Shown: positions 53,638-62,744, counted from the stretch's first letter. The stretch: DNA of 64,000 bases from Olleya sediminilitoris (GCF_016785945.1 NZ_JAEMEF010000001.1:372001-436000), one strand, 5' to 3'. Notes: a model not told the origin generated them from the letters alone. Made by a program: numbers and translations.

Positions 53638-53664
53638 AAAAAAAGCCTCAACTTAATTGAGGCT
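53638..53664 (-). terminator. Terminator of small RNA copy A
   Basis: 8-bp perfect stem (53644-53651 with 53657-53664), 5-base loop, then seven T on the minus strand and none on the plus strand. Confidence 0.75.
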
Positions 53665-53733
53665 TGATGATTTTAACTACTAACATAAAATTAATATTAT
53701 CCCTTAAACTAACAAATTTTAGTGTTATAATCT
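53638..53733 (-). ncRNA. Candidate small RNA gene, copy A
   Basis: On the minus strand a -7-like TATCTTTA (53745-53738) lies four bases before the shared core (about 53682-53733), and the transcript would end in a perfect 8-bp stem AGCCTCAA/TTGAGGCT with CTTAA loop and seven T (53644-53638). It is 251-252 bases from copy B, in the same direction, so the pair looks like a tandem duplication. The predicted stems ACTAA/TTAGT and TAATAT/ATGTTA have counterparts in copy B. Confidence 0.5.
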
Positions 53734-53737
53734 TTGT

Positions 53738-53745
53738 TAAAGATA
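53738..53745 (-). promoter_or_regulatory. -7-like box of small RNA copy A
   Basis: Minus strand TATCTTTA, one base from TAnnTTTG, at the same distance from the core as the box of copy B. Confidence 0.4.
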
Positions 53746-53839
53746 ATTCTTACGCTTAGTAGTTTTGTTTTAATTAGGTGAGTTTAAAAGTGCTTTCGGT
53801 GAATTGCTTTAAAAACACGACCAAGTGTATTTTTTAGGT

Positions 53840-54898
53840 TTAAACATCGTCGTAATCGACAATAATTGTTGGTGTTGTAGGATGAGCCTGACAGGTTAGT
53901 ATTAATCCTTCAGCTACTTCTGCATCAGTTAAAATATTGTTTTGTCTCATCAATGCTTTACCATCTGTAACTCTAGCAATACAACTACTACAAACACCAC
54001 CTTGACAAGAGTATGGTGCATCTAAGTCCTCCTTTAAAGCAGCCTCTAAAATGGTTTGCTTTTGTGACATGGTAAAGGTTTGGGTTTCATCATCAACAGT
54101 AACTGTAATAGCTGTGTTTCCGTTAGTAACAACTTCTGTGTTTTCATCTGTTGGTACTGTTGCAGCAGTAAATAACTCGAAGTTAATTTTTGTGTCTTCT
54201 ATATTATTTTCTGCTAAAACATCTTTTACAGTATTAATCATGCCTTCTGGTCCACAAAGGTAAAAAGCGTCTATTGTTACATGTTTGTATTTGTTTTTGA
54301 CAATTAAGTTTACTGTGCTTTTTTCGATACGACCAAATAAAGCATTGTTTTCTTGAGACTGACTGTATAAAAACTGAATATCAAATCGGTCTTTGTATTG
54401 GTGTTGTAAATTCAGTAAATCTTGTAAAAAGATAGTGTCTTTTAGTGTTTTATTACCATATACTAATACAAAATGACTATTAGGTTCTTGATCTAAAACG
54501 GTTTTTGCAATACTTAATATAGGTGTAATACCACTACCTGCAGCAAAAGCAGCAATGGTTCTTTTTTCTGTTGCAATAGGTTCAAAAACAAATCGTCCTT
54601 GTGGTTTTGCAACCTCTAAAGTATCTCCAATTTTTAAACTACTATTAGCGTAAGTGCTAAAGGTTCCGTTTGGTACTGCTTTTACAGCAACGGTCAGTTT
54701 TCCGCTTGACGGAGAAGAGCAAAGTGAATAGTCACGTCTAACTTCTTGGTCTTTTATGTTTGTTTTTAGCGTAATATATTGTCCTGCTTTAAAAGTGTAA
54801 TCTGCTTTTAAATTTGCTGGTACGTCAAAAGTTAATGTAACACATTGGTCTGTTTGACGTGTTATGTCCGAAATTGTTAACGTCTGAAATTGAGCCAT
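53840..54898 (-). CDS. FAD/2Fe-2S oxidoreductase (PaaE-like ferredoxin reductase)
   Basis: This 352-residue electron-transfer protein has an FAD domain (RRDYSLCSSP), a NAD(P) domain (AAGSGITPILSI and FYLCGPEGM) and a C-terminal plant-type ferredoxin with Cys ligands C298, C303, C306 and C336 (YSCQGGVCSSC, LTCQAH). It resembles the PaaE reductase of phenylacetyl-CoA epoxidase, but no other paa genes are here, so the partner is unknown. I chose the ATG at 54898 (MAQFQTLTISD); a longer frame from 55045 would overlap the divergent PadR gene and adds no family-like sequence. Confidence 0.9.
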   Translation of the reverse strand: MAQFQTLTISDITRQTDQCVTLTFDVPANLKADYTFKAGQYITLKTNIKDQEVRRDYSLCSSPSSGKLTVAVKAVPNGTFSTYANSSLKIGDTLEVAKPQGRFVFEPIATEKRTIAAFAAGSGITPILSIAKTVLDQEPNSHFVLVYGNKTLKDTIFLQDLLNLQHQYKDRFDIQFLYSQSQENNALFGRIEKSTVNLIVKNKYKHVTIDAFYLCGPEGMINTVKDVLAENNIEDTKINFELFTAATVPTDENTEVVTNGNTAITVTVDDETQTFTMSQKQTILEAALKEDLDAPYSCQGGVCSSCIARVTDGKALMRQNNILTDAEVAEGLILTCQAHPTTPTIIVDYDDV

Positions 54899-54995
54899 AG
54901 TTTTATTTTTTTGTAAAAATAATGAAGCTTTACCGTTTAAGATATGATTTAGGCAAAAATTAATACCTAAGTTTTTTATGCATAAGAAAATTATG

Positions 54996-55003
54996 TATGT
55001 TTG
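54996..55003 (+). promoter_or_regulatory. -7 promoter box of the PadR operon
   Basis: TATGTTTG matches TAnnTTTG. Only four bases separate it from the ATG at 55008, so the message would be leaderless. Confidence 0.55.
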
Positions 55004-55007
55004 TAAT

Positions 55008-55346
55008 ATGGCAAATTCAAAATTATATAAAGGTAGTCTGACCACTATTATTTTAAAACTTTTAAATGAAAGTGAAAAAATGTATGGTTACGAAATGACA
55101 CAAAAAGTGAAACAAATTACTAAAGGCGAACTTAATATTACAGAAGGTGCTTTGTATCCAGCACTGCATAAGTTAGAAGCCGAAGGATTGCTGGACGTTG
55201 AGGTTAAAAAAGTAGATAACCGTTTGCGTAAATACTATAAACTTACCGAAAAAGGTAATAAAGAAACGGTTAGTAAATTAGAAGAACTTAAGGATTATAT
55301 TAAAACCATGGAAACGTTTATGAACCCTAAATTAAGTTTGGAGTAA
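55008..55346 (+). CDS. PadR family transcriptional regulator
   Basis: This 112-residue winged-helix protein has LYKGSLTTIILKLL, MYGYEMTQKV, NITEGALYPALHKLEAEGLL and RKYYKLTEKG, the standard PadR pattern. The ATG at 55008 is preferred because family members start at this point and because a promoter box lies just upstream. It is the first gene of a five-gene operon (two small membrane proteins, DUF5687 permease, ABC ATPase), which it probably represses. The operator should overlap the promoter. Confidence 0.92.
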   Translation: MANSKLYKGSLTTIILKLLNESEKMYGYEMTQKVKQITKGELNITEGALYPALHKLEAEGLLDVEVKKVDNRLRKYYKLTEKGNKETVSKLEELKDYIKTMETFMNPKLSLE

Positions 55347-55347
55347 T

Positions 55348-55974
55348 ATGAAGTTAAGTAAAGAACAAATACAATATATTGACGATTATTTAATAAGGTT
55401 AGGAGTTAAATTTACTGATGTTAGGTTAGAACTTATCGATCATTTAGCATCAGGTTTTGAAGCATCTAAAAAAGAGCAGCAATTAGAAGATTATCTTAAA
55501 TCTAAAATAGATTTTATTCAAGATTTTGAAAAGAAACGCCAAAAAACCATTCATTGGAGTTATCAAAGAGAAATGTGGCGACGTTTAGCTATGTTTTTTT
55601 ATAAGCCTAAATATATCCCTTTTACAATAATGTTGGGATTTGCAGTATATTGGATGCAGCAGTTGCAGCCAAATAAAGCTCTTACTTTAATACTTGTAGT
55701 TAGTCTGTCAATTATACATTTTTGGGCAATTATAACGGGTTTTTCACATCATAAAACTTTTAAAAAGTTGCAAATAGCCCAGCCTTTATATTCAATAATG
55801 GCTTTACCATCTTTGTTTTTATATTGCATGGGAGTAGCTAAACCATGGTTAGAAAATCAATATTTTTTTATTGCCTTTTGGTTTTTAGCAGTTTTATTTA
55901 ACATAGCTGGAGGAATAGAGTTACGTAATAAAAAGAATAAGATTTTAGAGTATTCAAAAACTTTGTGTAAATAA
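55348..55974 (+). CDS. PadR-associated membrane protein 1 (prefix-domain type)
   Basis: The 208-residue protein has an N-terminal cytoplasmic helical domain (RLGVKFTDVRLELIDHLASGF) followed by about four membrane helices (95-200). The first part resembles, and is paralogous to, that of the next gene (LVDHLANDIE), and is like the prefix domain that often accompanies PadR regulators and may sense or signal to them. The start is one base after the PadR stop. Function is inferred from context. Confidence 0.65.
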   Translation: MKLSKEQIQYIDDYLIRLGVKFTDVRLELIDHLASGFEASKKEQQLEDYLKSKIDFIQDFEKKRQKTIHWSYQREMWRRLAMFFYKPKYIPFTIMLGFAVYWMQQLQPNKALTLILVVSLSIIHFWAIITGFSHHKTFKKLQIAQPLYSIMALPSLFLYCMGVAKPWLENQYFFIAFWFLAVLFNIAGGIELRNKKNKILEYSKTLCK

Positions 55975-56663
55975 TGAAATTAACCCAACCTCAAATACAA
56001 AACCTATACGCTTTTACAAGACAACATTACGTTGAGCATTACGATTTACAAACCGAGTTAGTAGATCATTTAGCAAACGATATTGAGTCTGTTTGGCAAA
56101 CGCAAACCAATTTGTCTTTTGAAGACGCTAGAGACCAAGCCTTCAAAAAATTTGGAGTCTTTGGTTTTATGGATGTGTTAGAACGTCGTCAAAAAAACAT
56201 GAATAAACGCTACATAAAGTATCTATGGGCAGAATTAAAACAATGGTTTACGTTTCCTAAACTAATAACAACTATTGCTGTGTTTTTAATTATTTATATG
56301 TCATTGTCTTCTGTGTTAGCAAAATCATTATTAATAGGGTTTTATGCTTTAATATGCGTTTTTGTAATCTATAAAAGTGTTTTGCTTAAGAGGCAATTTA
56401 AACAACGTAAAGCGATGTCTAATAAAAAATGGATGTTAGAAGAAATAATATTTAAACAAGCTGGTGGATCTGCTATAATACTGTTATCTCAATTACCACA
56501 GTTTTATAATTTTTCTGATAATATTTTTAGCAACCCTTACATTGTTTTGGGTCTGTCTATTTTTTCGACACTGTTTTTTCTTTGGATGTATATTAGCTTT
56601 GAAATCATTCCAAACAAAGCAGAAAAACTGCTAAACGAAACCTACCCAGAATTTTGTTTGTAA
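55974..56663 (+). CDS. PadR-associated membrane protein 2
   Basis: This 229-residue paralogue of the preceding protein has ELVDHLANDIESVW and SFEDARDQAFKKFGVFGFMDVLE in the N-terminal domain and four membrane helices behind. It overlaps the preceding gene by one base (TAATG). Two such proteins in one operon suggest a heteromer. Confidence 0.65.
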   Translation: MKLTQPQIQNLYAFTRQHYVEHYDLQTELVDHLANDIESVWQTQTNLSFEDARDQAFKKFGVFGFMDVLERRQKNMNKRYIKYLWAELKQWFTFPKLITTIAVFLIIYMSLSSVLAKSLLIGFYALICVFVIYKSVLLKRQFKQRKAMSNKKWMLEEIIFKQAGGSAIILLSQLPQFYNFSDNIFSNPYIVLGLSIFSTLFFLWMYISFEIIPNKAEKLLNETYPEFCL

Positions 56664-56716
56664 CATTTTTAAGCAATTATATACTTATCTATTAAACCAA
56701 ACTAAACCATCAGCAT

Positions 56717-58195
56717 ATGATTACTAAATTTTTAAGCCTAGAATGGAAATCTTTTATACGTTCTTCCAATTTTGGTAAAGGCCTAGCTATAAAAATATTA
56801 ATGGCCTTTTTTGCAGTCTATTTTTTATTGGTGTTTTTATCTTTAGGAGTATTTATTTATCCAACACTTAAAAAAGCTTTTCCTGATAATGACCCTTTTG
56901 TAATGGTTAACACGCTGTTGTTTTTCTGGTTTTTAGGCGATCTAATGTTGCGTTTTTTCTTGCAAAAATTACCAGTAATGAGTGTAAAACCATTACTAAC
57001 CTTGCCAATAAAAAGAAGTCGTGTAGTCAACTACGTTTTAGGTAAGTCTGCGTTATCTTTTTTTAACTTTTTACCATTATTTGCTATTGTTCCGTTTAGT
57101 GTCGTTTTAATCACTAAAGATTATGAGGTCACTAAAGTTATAACATGGTTAGTGGCAATGGTAATATTAACGCTAATAAGCAATTTTTTAAATTTTATTA
57201 TTGAAAGTTTTTCAGCCGAAACCGAGTTTTCATTTCTTCCAATCATCCTTTTTGCAGGAACTTTATTTGGTTTAAATCATTTTAATATTGTCAATTTTTC
57301 GCAATTATTGTCTTCAGCAATGTTGGCAATAACAAATAATCCATTGTATTTAATAGTGCTTTTGATTATTTTAATTGGTCTATATCTTTTTAATCATAAA
57401 GTATTAATTAAAAAACTATACTTAGACAATTCACTTAAAACCAAAATCAAAGAAGTGTCAACCTCAGATTTAGGATGGACAAAGCGTTTTGGTGAAGTAG
57501 CCCCTTTTATGCAGTTAGATTTAAAATTAATTTGGCGTAATAAAAGACCAAGATCTGCGGTGTTTATTTTGGTAATTGGACTTTTGTATGGATTGTTTTT
57601 TTATCCACAACCCATGTATAGAGATATGCCAATCATGTATGGTTTTATTGGTGTATTTGTAACAGGTATATTTTTAATCAATTTTGGACAATTCATTCCA
57701 GCTTGGGATAGTGGGTATTATAAAATGTTAATGAGCCAAAACATAAAGTATGAGCAGTATTTAAAATCTAAATACACGTTAATGATGTTAAGTGTTATTA
57801 TCATGTTTGTACTAAGTATACCTTATGTTTATTTTGGGTGGAAAATTTTAGTAGCCCATTTTGCTGCAGCTATTTATAACATAGGTGTCAATACTTATGT
57901 TATAATGCTAGGTGGATCTTTTAACCGTAAAAAAATAGATTTAAATCAACGTGCAGCCTTTAACTATCAAGGGACAGGAGCAGTGCAATGGTTAATTGGT
58001 ATCCCATTGCTATTAGTGCCATTAGCAATATTTGGCGCATTAACCTATTATGTAAATTTTTATTCCGGTGTTTCAGCATTAATCTTATTAGGTATTATTG
58101 GTATCGTTTTTCATCAAAAACTAATGCAATTAATAACCAAAAAGTATTTAAATTCTAAATACGAAATGATTAAAGCCTTTAACCAAGACAACTAA
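56717..58195 (+). CDS. DUF5687 family ABC-type permease
   Basis: The 492-residue protein has about 11-12 membrane helices. I recognise the N-terminal FLSLEWKSFIRSSNFGKG and LPIKRSRVVNYVLGKSALSF as DUF5687 of Bacteroidota, which acts as the membrane part of ABC-type exporters. It lies directly before the ATPase gene (32-base gap) and after the PadR-linked proteins. Confidence 0.83.
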   Translation: MITKFLSLEWKSFIRSSNFGKGLAIKILMAFFAVYFLLVFLSLGVFIYPTLKKAFPDNDPFVMVNTLLFFWFLGDLMLRFFLQKLPVMSVKPLLTLPIKRSRVVNYVLGKSALSFFNFLPLFAIVPFSVVLITKDYEVTKVITWLVAMVILTLISNFLNFIIESFSAETEFSFLPIILFAGTLFGLNHFNIVNFSQLLSSAMLAITNNPLYLIVLLIILIGLYLFNHKVLIKKLYLDNSLKTKIKEVSTSDLGWTKRFGEVAPFMQLDLKLIWRNKRPRSAVFILVIGLLYGLFFYPQPMYRDMPIMYGFIGVFVTGIFLINFGQFIPAWDSGYYKMLMSQNIKYEQYLKSKYTLMMLSVIIMFVLSIPYVYFGWKILVAHFAAAIYNIGVNTYVIMLGGSFNRKKIDLNQRAAFNYQGTGAVQWLIGIPLLLVPLAIFGALTYYVNFYSGVSALILLGIIGIVFHQKLMQLITKKYLNSKYEMIKAFNQDN

Positions 58196-58227
58196 TCAAT
58201 ACAACTAACTTTTACAACAACTACATC

Positions 58228-58938
58228 ATGATAATAACAACAAACCTTTCAAAAAAATATAGTGGAAACGAAGTCTTAAATATTTCTAATTTAGAAATAC
58301 CAAAAGGTCAAAGCTTTGGGCTTGTAGGTAATAATGGAGCAGGTAAAACCACTTATTTTAGTTTGCTTTTAGATTTAATAAAACCAACCACAGGAACAAT
58401 TAAAAATAACGATGTTTTAGTTAGTCAAAGTGAAGATTGGAAACCCTTTACGTCGGCTTTTATAGACGAAAGCTTTTTAATAGGTTACTTAACACCTGAA
58501 GAATATTTTTATTTCATTGGCGATTTACGTGGTCAAAATAAGCAAGATGTAGATAATTTAGTATCACAATTTGAAGACTTTTTTCATGGCGAAATCTTAG
58601 GTCAAAAAAAATACCTTCGTGATTTAAGTAAAGGAAACCAGAAAAAAGCAGGTATTGTTGCAGCTCTTATAGGTAATCCTGAGGTTATTATCTTAGACGA
58701 ACCCTTTGCAAATTTAGATCCAACAACACAAATTAGATTAAAAGAAATTATTAAAGATCTAGCCGAAAAGAAAGGAGTAACAGTTTTGGTTTCAAGTCAT
58801 GATTTATTGCATGTTACAGATGTTTGTGAGCGTATTGTAGTGTTAGAAAAAGGACAAGTAATTAAAGATATCCAAACTAGCGAAGCAACTTTAAAAGAGT
58901 TAGAAGCACATTTTGCAGGAACTGTTAGTCCAGTGTAA
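58228..58938 (+). CDS. ABC transporter ATP-binding protein
   Basis: The 236-residue ATPase has Walker A GNNGAGKTT (34-42), the signature LSKGNQKKAG (a variant of LSGGQ), Walker B VIILDEPFANLDP and the H-loop VSSHDLLHV. It energises the DUF5687 permease. Substrate not known; PadR control suggests a drug, peptide or stress-related export. Ends the operon. Confidence 0.93.
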   Translation: MIITTNLSKKYSGNEVLNISNLEIPKGQSFGLVGNNGAGKTTYFSLLLDLIKPTTGTIKNNDVLVSQSEDWKPFTSAFIDESFLIGYLTPEEYFYFIGDLRGQNKQDVDNLVSQFEDFFHGEILGQKKYLRDLSKGNQKKAGIVAALIGNPEVIILDEPFANLDPTTQIRLKEIIKDLAEKKGVTVLVSSHDLLHVTDVCERIVVLEKGQVIKDIQTSEATLKELEAHFAGTVSPV

Positions 58939-59040
58939 TAGAGTTTAGATTTTACTATTAGTTCAAGTTTCAGTTCATTTTTTGGCAAAAAGTCAAAAAG
59001 ATGCTTATTTTTACGCACCTGTCCGTAGTTATTAATAATA

Positions 59041-59072
59041 ATTACGACGTAATTTAGTTATGTATTACATAA
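59041..59072. promoter_or_regulatory. Two adjacent perfect palindromes upstream of sprE
   Basis: ATTACG-A-CGTAAT (59041-59053) and TTATGTA-T-TACATAA (59058-59072) lie 12 to 44 bases upstream of the TTG start at 59085. Their position suggests an operator or leader hairpins. No regulator is next to them. Confidence 0.45.
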
Positions 59073-59084
59073 AATACAACCGCA

Positions 59085-61631
59085 TTGAAAATAGCATTTA
59101 AAATCTGTATAATTTCTGGCTTAATCTTGGCAACCATTTCTAGTTGTTCAAGAAAAACAGATAGTTTTATAAACCGTAATTTTCATGCTGTTACTGCAGA
59201 GTATAACGCATTGTTTAATGGTTATGAAGCCTTAAATCAAGGTCAAGACAACTTAAACAATAATTATAATGACAACTATTGGGACATCTTACCAGTAGAG
59301 CGCATGCAAATTACTGAAGACATCGTAATGCCTGGACAATCTAAAAACCAGGATTTTACTAGAGCTGAAGAAAAAGCAGTAAAAGCAATTCAAAAACATG
59401 GGATGAATATTCAAGGTAAAGAGTATAACCCACAAATTGACGAAGCGTATCTACTTTTAGGTCAAGCCAGATATTTTGACCAACGTTTTATTCCAGCATT
59501 AGAAGCTTTTAATTATATCTTATACAAATATCCAGCATCAGATAAAATTAACACAGCTAAAGTTTGGAGAGAAAAAACCAACATGCGTTTAGAAAACGAT
59601 GAATTGGCAATCAAAAACCTAAAGCGTTTAATTAAACAAGAAGAACCAAAGAAGCAGGAATTAGCAGACGCAACTTCAATTTTAGCACAAGCTTACATTA
59701 ACACCAAAGCTTTGGATAGTGCTTTAACGCAAATTAAAATAGCAGCACAAGCCACTAAAAATAATGACGAAAAAGGACGCTTTAATTTTATTAAAGGACA
59801 ATTATATAATGTATTAAATCAAAAAGACAGTGCTAATTTGGCTTTTGATGAGGTTATAGATTTAAACCGTAAAACTCCGCGTCGTTATCTAATGGCTGCT
59901 CATGTAGAAAAGGCTAAAAACTTTGATTATGATTCAGGCGACAAACTTGCATTTTTAGAGCATTTGACTAAGCTTGAAAATAACAGAGAAAACCGTCCTT
60001 ATCTTGATAAGATTTATCATCAAATTGCAGAATATTATCTAAATACTCAATCCGACTCATTAGCTGTAGTCTATTACAATAAGTCATTAAGAGAAAAATC
60101 TAAAGACAAAATTTTAACAGCAAAAAATTATCAGACTTTAGGGGATTTTTATTTTGATCGTAACAATTATAAAACTGCAGGAGCATATTTTGATAGTACC
60201 ATGACTAGTATGGTCGAAAATAGTAAACCCTTCAGAACTATTAAGCGTAAACGCGAAAATCTAGACGACGTTATTTATTATGAAGGTGTTGCTAATAATA
60301 ATGACAGTATTCTTAGGTTGGTAAATATGTCTAAGGCAGATCGTCTTACCTTTTTTACAGACTATACCAATCAATTAAAATTAAAAGCAGAAAAAGAACA
60401 AGAAAAGCTAGAAGCAGAAGCGCGCAAACAAGGTTTGGCAACAACCAATGCATCAGTAAATGGTATTACAGGAAGTAGCAGTTTACCTGGAGTAGGCTCA
60501 AGTTTTTATTTTTACAATCCAAGTACTGTAGCTTATGGTAAAAATCAATTTACACGTGTTTGGGGAGAGCGTAAAAACGAAGACAATTGGAGATGGTCTT
60601 CAAATGTATCAGGAGGATTTTCAAATCAATCAGATGTTGCTTTAACTACAGATGAAGGTGAAGAGAGTCCATTGCTAAAACCAGAATATTATTTGGAGCA
60701 AATTCCTTCAGCTAAAAAAACTTTGGACAGTCTTAAAAAAGACCGAAACTATGCTTATTACCAATTAGGTTTAATTTATAAAGAAAAATTTAAAGAGTAT
60801 AAGCTTTCTAAAAGCAAGTTTTTAAACTTACTATCAAGTAACCCAGAAGAAAAACTTGTTTTACCTTCAAAATATAATTTGTTTAAAATTTATGAAATTT
60901 TAGGTCAAAATGAAGACGCTTTAAGTACTAAAAACGAAATTATTGCTAGTTATCCTGATTCAAGATATGCTGAAATATTAAAAAATCCAGAATTAGCAGC
61001 AACCAGAGATCAAAGCAGTCCAGAAAGTTTGTATGAGGACACTTATAAATTATTGCAATATCAAGATTACCAACAAGTCATAGATAAAACCACAGAGTAT
61101 ATCAGGTTTTTTGATGGTGATCCTATGGTTTCAAAATTTGCATTATTAAAAGCAACAGCTAACGGAAGGTTAAATGGTTATCAGGCCTACATAGATGGAC
61201 TTAATGATGTGGCAGTAAATTATGCTAATACACCAGAAGCAATACAAGCAGAAGCTATTGTTGCTAGCTTAAAATCTGTAAGCGATAAAACCTTTAAACC
61301 AGATAATGTGTCGTCTAGTTTTAAAGTTGTTTTTCAGTTTAATCAAAATGAAGAACAAGCTATTGCTGATTTAAAAGAAATTTTAGACGAGATTGCTCCA
61401 AAAATAGAATACTATAATTTAGATACATCAGTAGATATATATAATCCAGAAACCACATTTTTAGTCATCCATGGACTAAAAAGTGTACAAGGAGCAAAAG
61501 GATTTGTTGAATTATTAAAAGAGGAAGATAAAAACAAGGTAAATAAACCTTACTTCGGCATTTCAACAGATAATTATAAAACCCTTTTAATACACAAAAA
61601 CTTAAACAAGTATCTAGCAATACAAAAATAA
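59085..61631 (+). CDS. sprE: Type IX secretion/gliding lipoprotein SprE (PorW)
   Basis: The 848-residue lipoprotein has a signal with lipobox ending at C21 (LATISSC), a conserved N-terminal RNFHAVTAEYNALFNGYEAL segment and tetratricopeptide repeats through much of its length. These features match SprE/PorW, which is needed for T9SS function and gliding. It starts with TTG, as the signal peptide begins there and no ATG lies upstream in frame near the palindromes. The role as a T9SS component is known for the family. A bactofilin gene follows after 15 bases. Confidence 0.88.
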   Translation: MKIAFKICIISGLILATISSCSRKTDSFINRNFHAVTAEYNALFNGYEALNQGQDNLNNNYNDNYWDILPVERMQITEDIVMPGQSKNQDFTRAEEKAVKAIQKHGMNIQGKEYNPQIDEAYLLLGQARYFDQRFIPALEAFNYILYKYPASDKINTAKVWREKTNMRLENDELAIKNLKRLIKQEEPKKQELADATSILAQAYINTKALDSALTQIKIAAQATKNNDEKGRFNFIKGQLYNVLNQKDSANLAFDEVIDLNRKTPRRYLMAAHVEKAKNFDYDSGDKLAFLEHLTKLENNRENRPYLDKIYHQIAEYYLNTQSDSLAVVYYNKSLREKSKDKILTAKNYQTLGDFYFDRNNYKTAGAYFDSTMTSMVENSKPFRTIKRKRENLDDVIYYEGVANNNDSILRLVNMSKADRLTFFTDYTNQLKLKAEKEQEKLEAEARKQGLATTNASVNGITGSSSLPGVGSSFYFYNPSTVAYGKNQFTRVWGERKNEDNWRWSSNVSGGFSNQSDVALTTDEGEESPLLKPEYYLEQIPSAKKTLDSLKKDRNYAYYQLGLIYKEKFKEYKLSKSKFLNLLSSNPEEKLVLPSKYNLFKIYEILGQNEDALSTKNEIIASYPDSRYAEILKNPELAATRDQSSPESLYEDTYKLLQYQDYQQVIDKTTEYIRFFDGDPMVSKFALLKATANGRLNGYQAYIDGLNDVAVNYANTPEAIQAEAIVASLKSVSDKTFKPDNVSSSFKVVFQFNQNEEQAIADLKEILDEIAPKIEYYNLDTSVDIYNPETTFLVIHGLKSVQGAKGFVELLKEEDKNKVNKPYFGISTDNYKTLLIHKNLNKYLAIQK

Positions 61632-61646
61632 TACCTCTCAAATACA

Positions 61647-62033
61647 ATGAAAAATAAGCAACAAGAACAGTTTTCAATACAAAACATAATAGCAAAAGGA
61701 ACAAAAATAGCTGGAGACTTTTTTAGTGAAGGAGATTTACGTGTTGATGGAACAGTAGAAGGTAATATTGAAACTACAGGAAAAGTTGTCATAGGAAAAG
61801 ATGGCCTAATTAACGGTACACTTAAATGTAGTAATGCTTATTTTGAAGGGAAATTAGTAGGTAACCTTGAGCTAACCGAAACCTTAACATTAAAATCTAC
61901 AGCACATATTGAAGGTGACGTAATTACACAAAAATTAGCTGTTGAACCTGGTGCAATTTTTAATGTGTCATGCGTAATGAAAACAACAGTAAATGATTTT
62001 AGTGGTGGATCCAAAAAACAAAAAACAGCTTAA
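61647..62033 (+). CDS. Bactofilin (polymer-forming cytoskeletal protein)
   Basis: The 128-residue protein has the right-handed beta-helix of bactofilins: GTKIAGDFFSEGDLRVDGTVEGN and repeated VIGKDGLINGTL and AHIEGDVIT turns. It polymerises without nucleotide and shapes the cell or places envelope enzymes. Its end overlaps the AtpZ/I-like gene by 41 bases, linking it to the ATP synthase genes. Confidence 0.93.
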   Translation: MKNKQQEQFSIQNIIAKGTKIAGDFFSEGDLRVDGTVEGNIETTGKVVIGKDGLINGTLKCSNAYFEGKLVGNLELTETLTLKSTAHIEGDVITQKLAVEPGAIFNVSCVMKTTVNDFSGGSKKQKTA

Positions 62034-62244
62034 CCCTTTTATTAGATTTACAACTATGGCTATTCAAATGGGTGTTACCATTTGGTTAGGTAGTTTGTTA
62101 GGAGGCTGGTTAGATAAAAAGTTAGAAAATAATAATCAACTTTATTTTAAAATAGTCACACTACTAGCTGTGTTTTTAGCCATGTATTCAGTAATAAAAC
62201 AAGTTATTAAAATTACCAATCAACAAAATTCAAAAAATGAATAA
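61993..62244 (+). CDS. AtpZ/AtpI family protein
   Basis: The 83-residue protein has two membrane helices (about 21-40 and 51-70) with MGVTIWLGSLLGGWLDKKL, typical of AtpZ/AtpI, which precedes F0 genes and aids rotor assembly or Mg2+ supply. The ATG at 61993 lies inside the bactofilin gene; GTG codons at 62002 and 62005 are also possible. It overlaps the next gene by 8 bases. Confidence 0.82.
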   Translation: MILVVDPKNKKQLNPFIRFTTMAIQMGVTIWLGSLLGGWLDKKLENNNQLYFKIVTLLAVFLAMYSVIKQVIKITNQQNSKNE

Positions 62245-62611
62245 ACGTATTGTGTTTGTTATATCGTTAATGCTTGTTGTATTAGCAATTTCTTTTGGAA
62301 TACATAAATATGTCACAAACGACCAGGTATTACCATATTCTTTAAATAAATTATATCTTTTTCATGGTATAGCAGCATTAATTGTGTATTCAAGTATTGA
62401 AGGCATATATAGTGTTATGCCAAATCAATTAGGATATGCCTATCTAACAATGATGTTAATTAAAATAGGAATGTTTATTTTAATCTTCAAAGCAACCGTT
62501 TTTTCGGCTACAAATTTGACACTCGAGCATCGATTAGGACTTGTAATCCCCTTTTTTTTATTTCTAATTATTGAAACAGCTTGTATAGCTAAATTACTAA
62601 AAAGCGAATAA
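62237..62611 (+). CDS. DUF6168 family membrane protein
   Basis: The 124-residue protein has four membrane helices (about 4-20, 40-58, 66-86, 100-120). By its position between AtpZ/I and atpB, and by pattern, it is the Bacteroidota DUF6168 protein, which may replace AtpI function. Function not proven. Confidence 0.65.
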   Translation: MNKRIVFVISLMLVVLAISFGIHKYVTNDQVLPYSLNKLYLFHGIAALIVYSSIEGIYSVMPNQLGYAYLTMMLIKIGMFILIFKATVFSATNLTLEHRLGLVIPFFLFLIIETACIAKLLKSE

Positions 62612-62695
62612 GTCTTTGTAATAAAGGATTATAGCGTAATTTTATTAGTAAATAAATTCGTATTAAAAAAAGCGTTTCCTTTTTAAATTATTACT

Positions 62696-62703
62696 TACAT
62701 TTG
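62696..62703 (+). promoter_or_regulatory. -7 promoter box of the atpBE genes
   Basis: TACATTTG matches TAnnTTTG, 41 bases before the ATG at 62745. No clear TTG upstream. Confidence 0.5.
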
Positions 62704-62744
62704 CACAAAATTTACAGACAATAAATTTATTAGTTACAAAAAGT

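Noticed and set aside
53669-53761. A 30-codon reading on the plus strand through copy A of the repeat (ATG at 53668-53670)
   Set aside because: The frame is not kept in copy B because of a one-base length difference, so it is not a conserved leader peptide.
54899-55045. 49-residue N-terminal extension of the PaaE-like reductase
   Set aside because: It overlaps the divergent PadR gene and its promoter, and the family N-terminus begins at 54898.
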